From positions 90,009-150,232 of the forward strand of contig NW_003546243.1 of NCBI RefSeq assembly GCF_000090795.2: a stretch of 60,224 nt of DNA, in the 5' to 3' direction. Every line of letters starts with the position of its first letter. Positions within the stretch are counted from its first letter, which is position 1. Origin of the DNA: Amphimedon queenslandica. Its lineage: Eukaryota > Porifera > Demospongiae > Haplosclerida > Niphatidae. Shown here one piece after another: positions 58,311 to 60,224 of the stretch. The translations under genes were made by a program, and so were the position numbers. The notes under the pieces were generated by a model. That model searched no databases, was not told the DNA's origin, and saw only the letters and a list, made by a program, of their open reading frames with translations.

Positions 58311-59367
58311 GAAAACTATTAATTTCTTAATTATTTCTATAGATCTACAAATATAATAGCAATCTGTTTTAGTGCTTGTTATTAAAACTCTAAGTATATG
58401 ATATTACTATCATCAATGATGAATGATAGTACCTCAGTCCTTAATGGTACTCATCATCAATGAATTGATGGCACTCCGGCTCCTCGTACCTCCCATCATT
58501 CCTGCATAATTATGGCTTCATTATGATTTCTGCGTGGTTGCTTGGTAACCTTCATCTCTATGGCTTCAAATTAATTTTAGCTTTGTATGAAATCTTTTGA
58601 AGAGCTGGACCTTAGACAGCAAGATATGTATCAAATTTCCTCACACCGTTAGAAAGAGGTAGGTACATAGACTAATATAAGCCATAAAGCTAAGGCATAA
58701 ATTATAATAATGTTGAGTTTAAGTACCGGTACTAATAGTAATAGACTTGCTCAAATTTATTTAGAATATTAGAATTGATTCAGTTTTAACCAAAATTCTA
58801 GTTCAAGTGCACTGATCATGCAATCATGCACTACAAACTGTAGCAAGTACTGATAATAAACTACACATATGTTTCAACGACGAGACTCATAGAATCTATT
58901 GAAATCAAAGTTATTTTTTAAAGTTCATGGCTATTTTTAATTCAAAAATGCTCATACTGATTGTGGGATTCTACTGATATCGCATGAAACAGAAAATATT
59001 TTATAGTTTATTAATTGGTCTTGTGAGACTACCTAGGATCAGGGTTAGGCTACACCACTAGGCCCAAACTAACTGTAGAAGACGATGGTTTTGGCCAGTT
59101 GACAGTTATACAATTTAAAAAAATTAAATTTCATGACTATGATTTCTAAGCTATAATAAAGAGAACACTTATCATTCTAGATTGCTCTCTTATTTACATG
59201 TATGTCCTTATTAGTCTGACTATGTCCTTATTTCCTTCTTTTACAGCAATATCAAAGGAACATACATGTGTATACAGTATTAGTTACACAGGAATTAGAT
59301 CTACTGGAATAATTATTATTGTTTCACCTTTCTTTCAGGATTGTCAGTAAGAGTGGGTCAAAGCATC
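58311..59367. other. Intergenic, no gene seen
   Basis: AT-rich with stop codons in all frames. It may hold degenerate downstream remnants of the copper monooxygenase, but none is recognisable. The last part is the promoter side of the Ig receptor gene. Confidence 0.4.
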
Positions 59368-59811
59368 ATGATTCTCTGTCTTTGTTTCCAGTTAATGCTA
59401 TGTCTGTTTATACATTATTCTGTACCTCGTACTGGTGAGTGATAACATAAATACATTTAACTAATCATGAAATACATTATTATAGTATTTCCTTTCTTGC
59501 AGGTGCTGTAATTATTCCTCTCCCAGCCGCTACCATTTTTCCATCAGGTTCTGTTGTTCCCATTGTTGATCAATCCTTCAATCTCAACTGTACTGGGACA
59601 GGAACCCTCCGGTGGTATAGAGGGTTTAATTTGGACACTCCACTTGACAGATACACTCAGCTTATTGACAGCATTAACAATACTTTATCACTGATGATTA
59701 CTTTGAGTGATGATGAATCAGGACAGACTGATGAGAGGAGTCATACTTATTTCTGTACTGCTAATAATTCACTTGGTGTGGCTAGGAGTCAATCAGTACT
59801 GACACCATGTA

Positions 59812-59885
<74 letters not shown>

Positions 59886-60224
59886 GTGAGAGAGAGAGAT
59901 TATAAGAGTGTGAGAATTAACAATGAAGGAAATAATCTCAGAGCTAGCTAGCTATTGCCCCTATTGTTTGATAACACTGATGTTTTTGAGTGCTTGTGGT
60001 TTGCAATTACTATAAATATCTCTTGCACTTTCTCACTTTTCTTCTCTCACTCTTGCTTTATTTAGTTTTCCAAGGATTTGGTGATATTGACAATACTACA
60101 GTGATAGTAAGACTAGGAGAAGCTGTTGCATTGCTGTGTAATGTGACACAGAGGCCAGTACCTACCATTGTATGGTATAAGAATGACACAATTATAGAAC
60201 CTAATACAGTCAATGATACGAATC
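59368..60224 (+). CDS. Ig-domain cell-surface protein, 5' part
   Basis: Exons 59368-59434, 59503-59808 and 60066 to beyond the right edge. Exon 1 encodes a signal peptide (MILCLCFQLMLCLFIHYSV). Exon 2 encodes one Ig-like domain: first Cys in FNLNC, Trp in LRWY, and the end HTYFCTANNSLG with the second Cys. Exon 3 starts a second Ig domain (AVALLCNV, then PTIVWYKND) and is cut by the window edge. The introns seen are phase 1, as in shuffled extracellular proteins. Several N-x-S/T sites are present. TM and cytoplasmic parts, if any, lie outside. The intron after exon 2 begins with a long GA microsatellite. Confidence 0.8.
59814..59899. repeat. (GA)n microsatellite at intron start
   Basis: About 40 GA units with one GTGAGTGA interruption begin 6 nt after the donor GTAAGG of the Ig-receptor exon 2. 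The frame running through it is not coding. Confidence 0.95.

Noticed and set aside
59631-59885. Frame running into an RERERE tail
   Set aside because: The Ig exon ends at a clear donor at 59809; the tail is the GA microsatellite in the intron.

Overview
The window reads as nuclear DNA of a demosponge, most likely Amphimedon queenslandica or a close relative. It is AT-rich, with animal gene families (adhesion GPCR, sacsin, TKL kinase, Ig/FN3 receptors), many very short introns (often about 45-60 nt, GT..AG), close gene spacing and many small terminal-inverted-repeat (TIR) elements. The species is an inference; the intron style and gene content are read directly. Exon chains below were built by hand from splice signals and reading-frame phase. 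The long chains (GH3, both FN3 receptors, sacsin) sum to whole codons.

Layout. 1-7.3 kb: the 3' end of an unidentified gene, a coiled-coil TKL-type kinase (minus), a short VAP/MSP-domain gene (minus) and a frame-disrupted four-TM locus resembling TMEM179 (plus). 7.3-15.4 kb: a 20-exon glycoside hydrolase family 3 (beta-xylosidase-like) gene on minus, whose 5' exon is not found; one intron carries a 186-bp satellite-like array. 15.6-20.1 kb: a 2.1-kb tandem duplication of a RING/coiled-coil gene, with an N gap between the copies. 21.2-33.0 kb: two convergent membrane-receptor genes that share signal peptide, two unassigned ectodomain modules and one FN3 domain as an inverted duplication. The plus gene ends as a single-pass receptor. 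The minus gene continues into Ig, EGF, HormR-like, GAIN/GPS and 7TM parts, so it is an adhesion GPCR. A third, diverged RING/coiled-coil gene lies between them. 33-39 kb: mostly repeats, plus an intronless single-pass protein with a lectin-like ectodomain. 39.3-55.7 kb: a sacsin-like giant gene (about 4,293 aa) with a 12.5-kb last exon. 55.7-60.2 kb: repeats, a decayed DBH/MOXD1-type copper monooxygenase and the 5' part of an Ig-domain receptor that runs off the right edge.

The most notable signal is the 21-33 kb receptor pair. One pre-existing exon block, all with phase-1 borders, has been joined to two different signalling ends, and RING/TRAF-like genes sit beside and between them. I see no CRISPR array, prokaryotic operon, rRNA or tRNA. 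Functional links among neighbouring genes are inference only.
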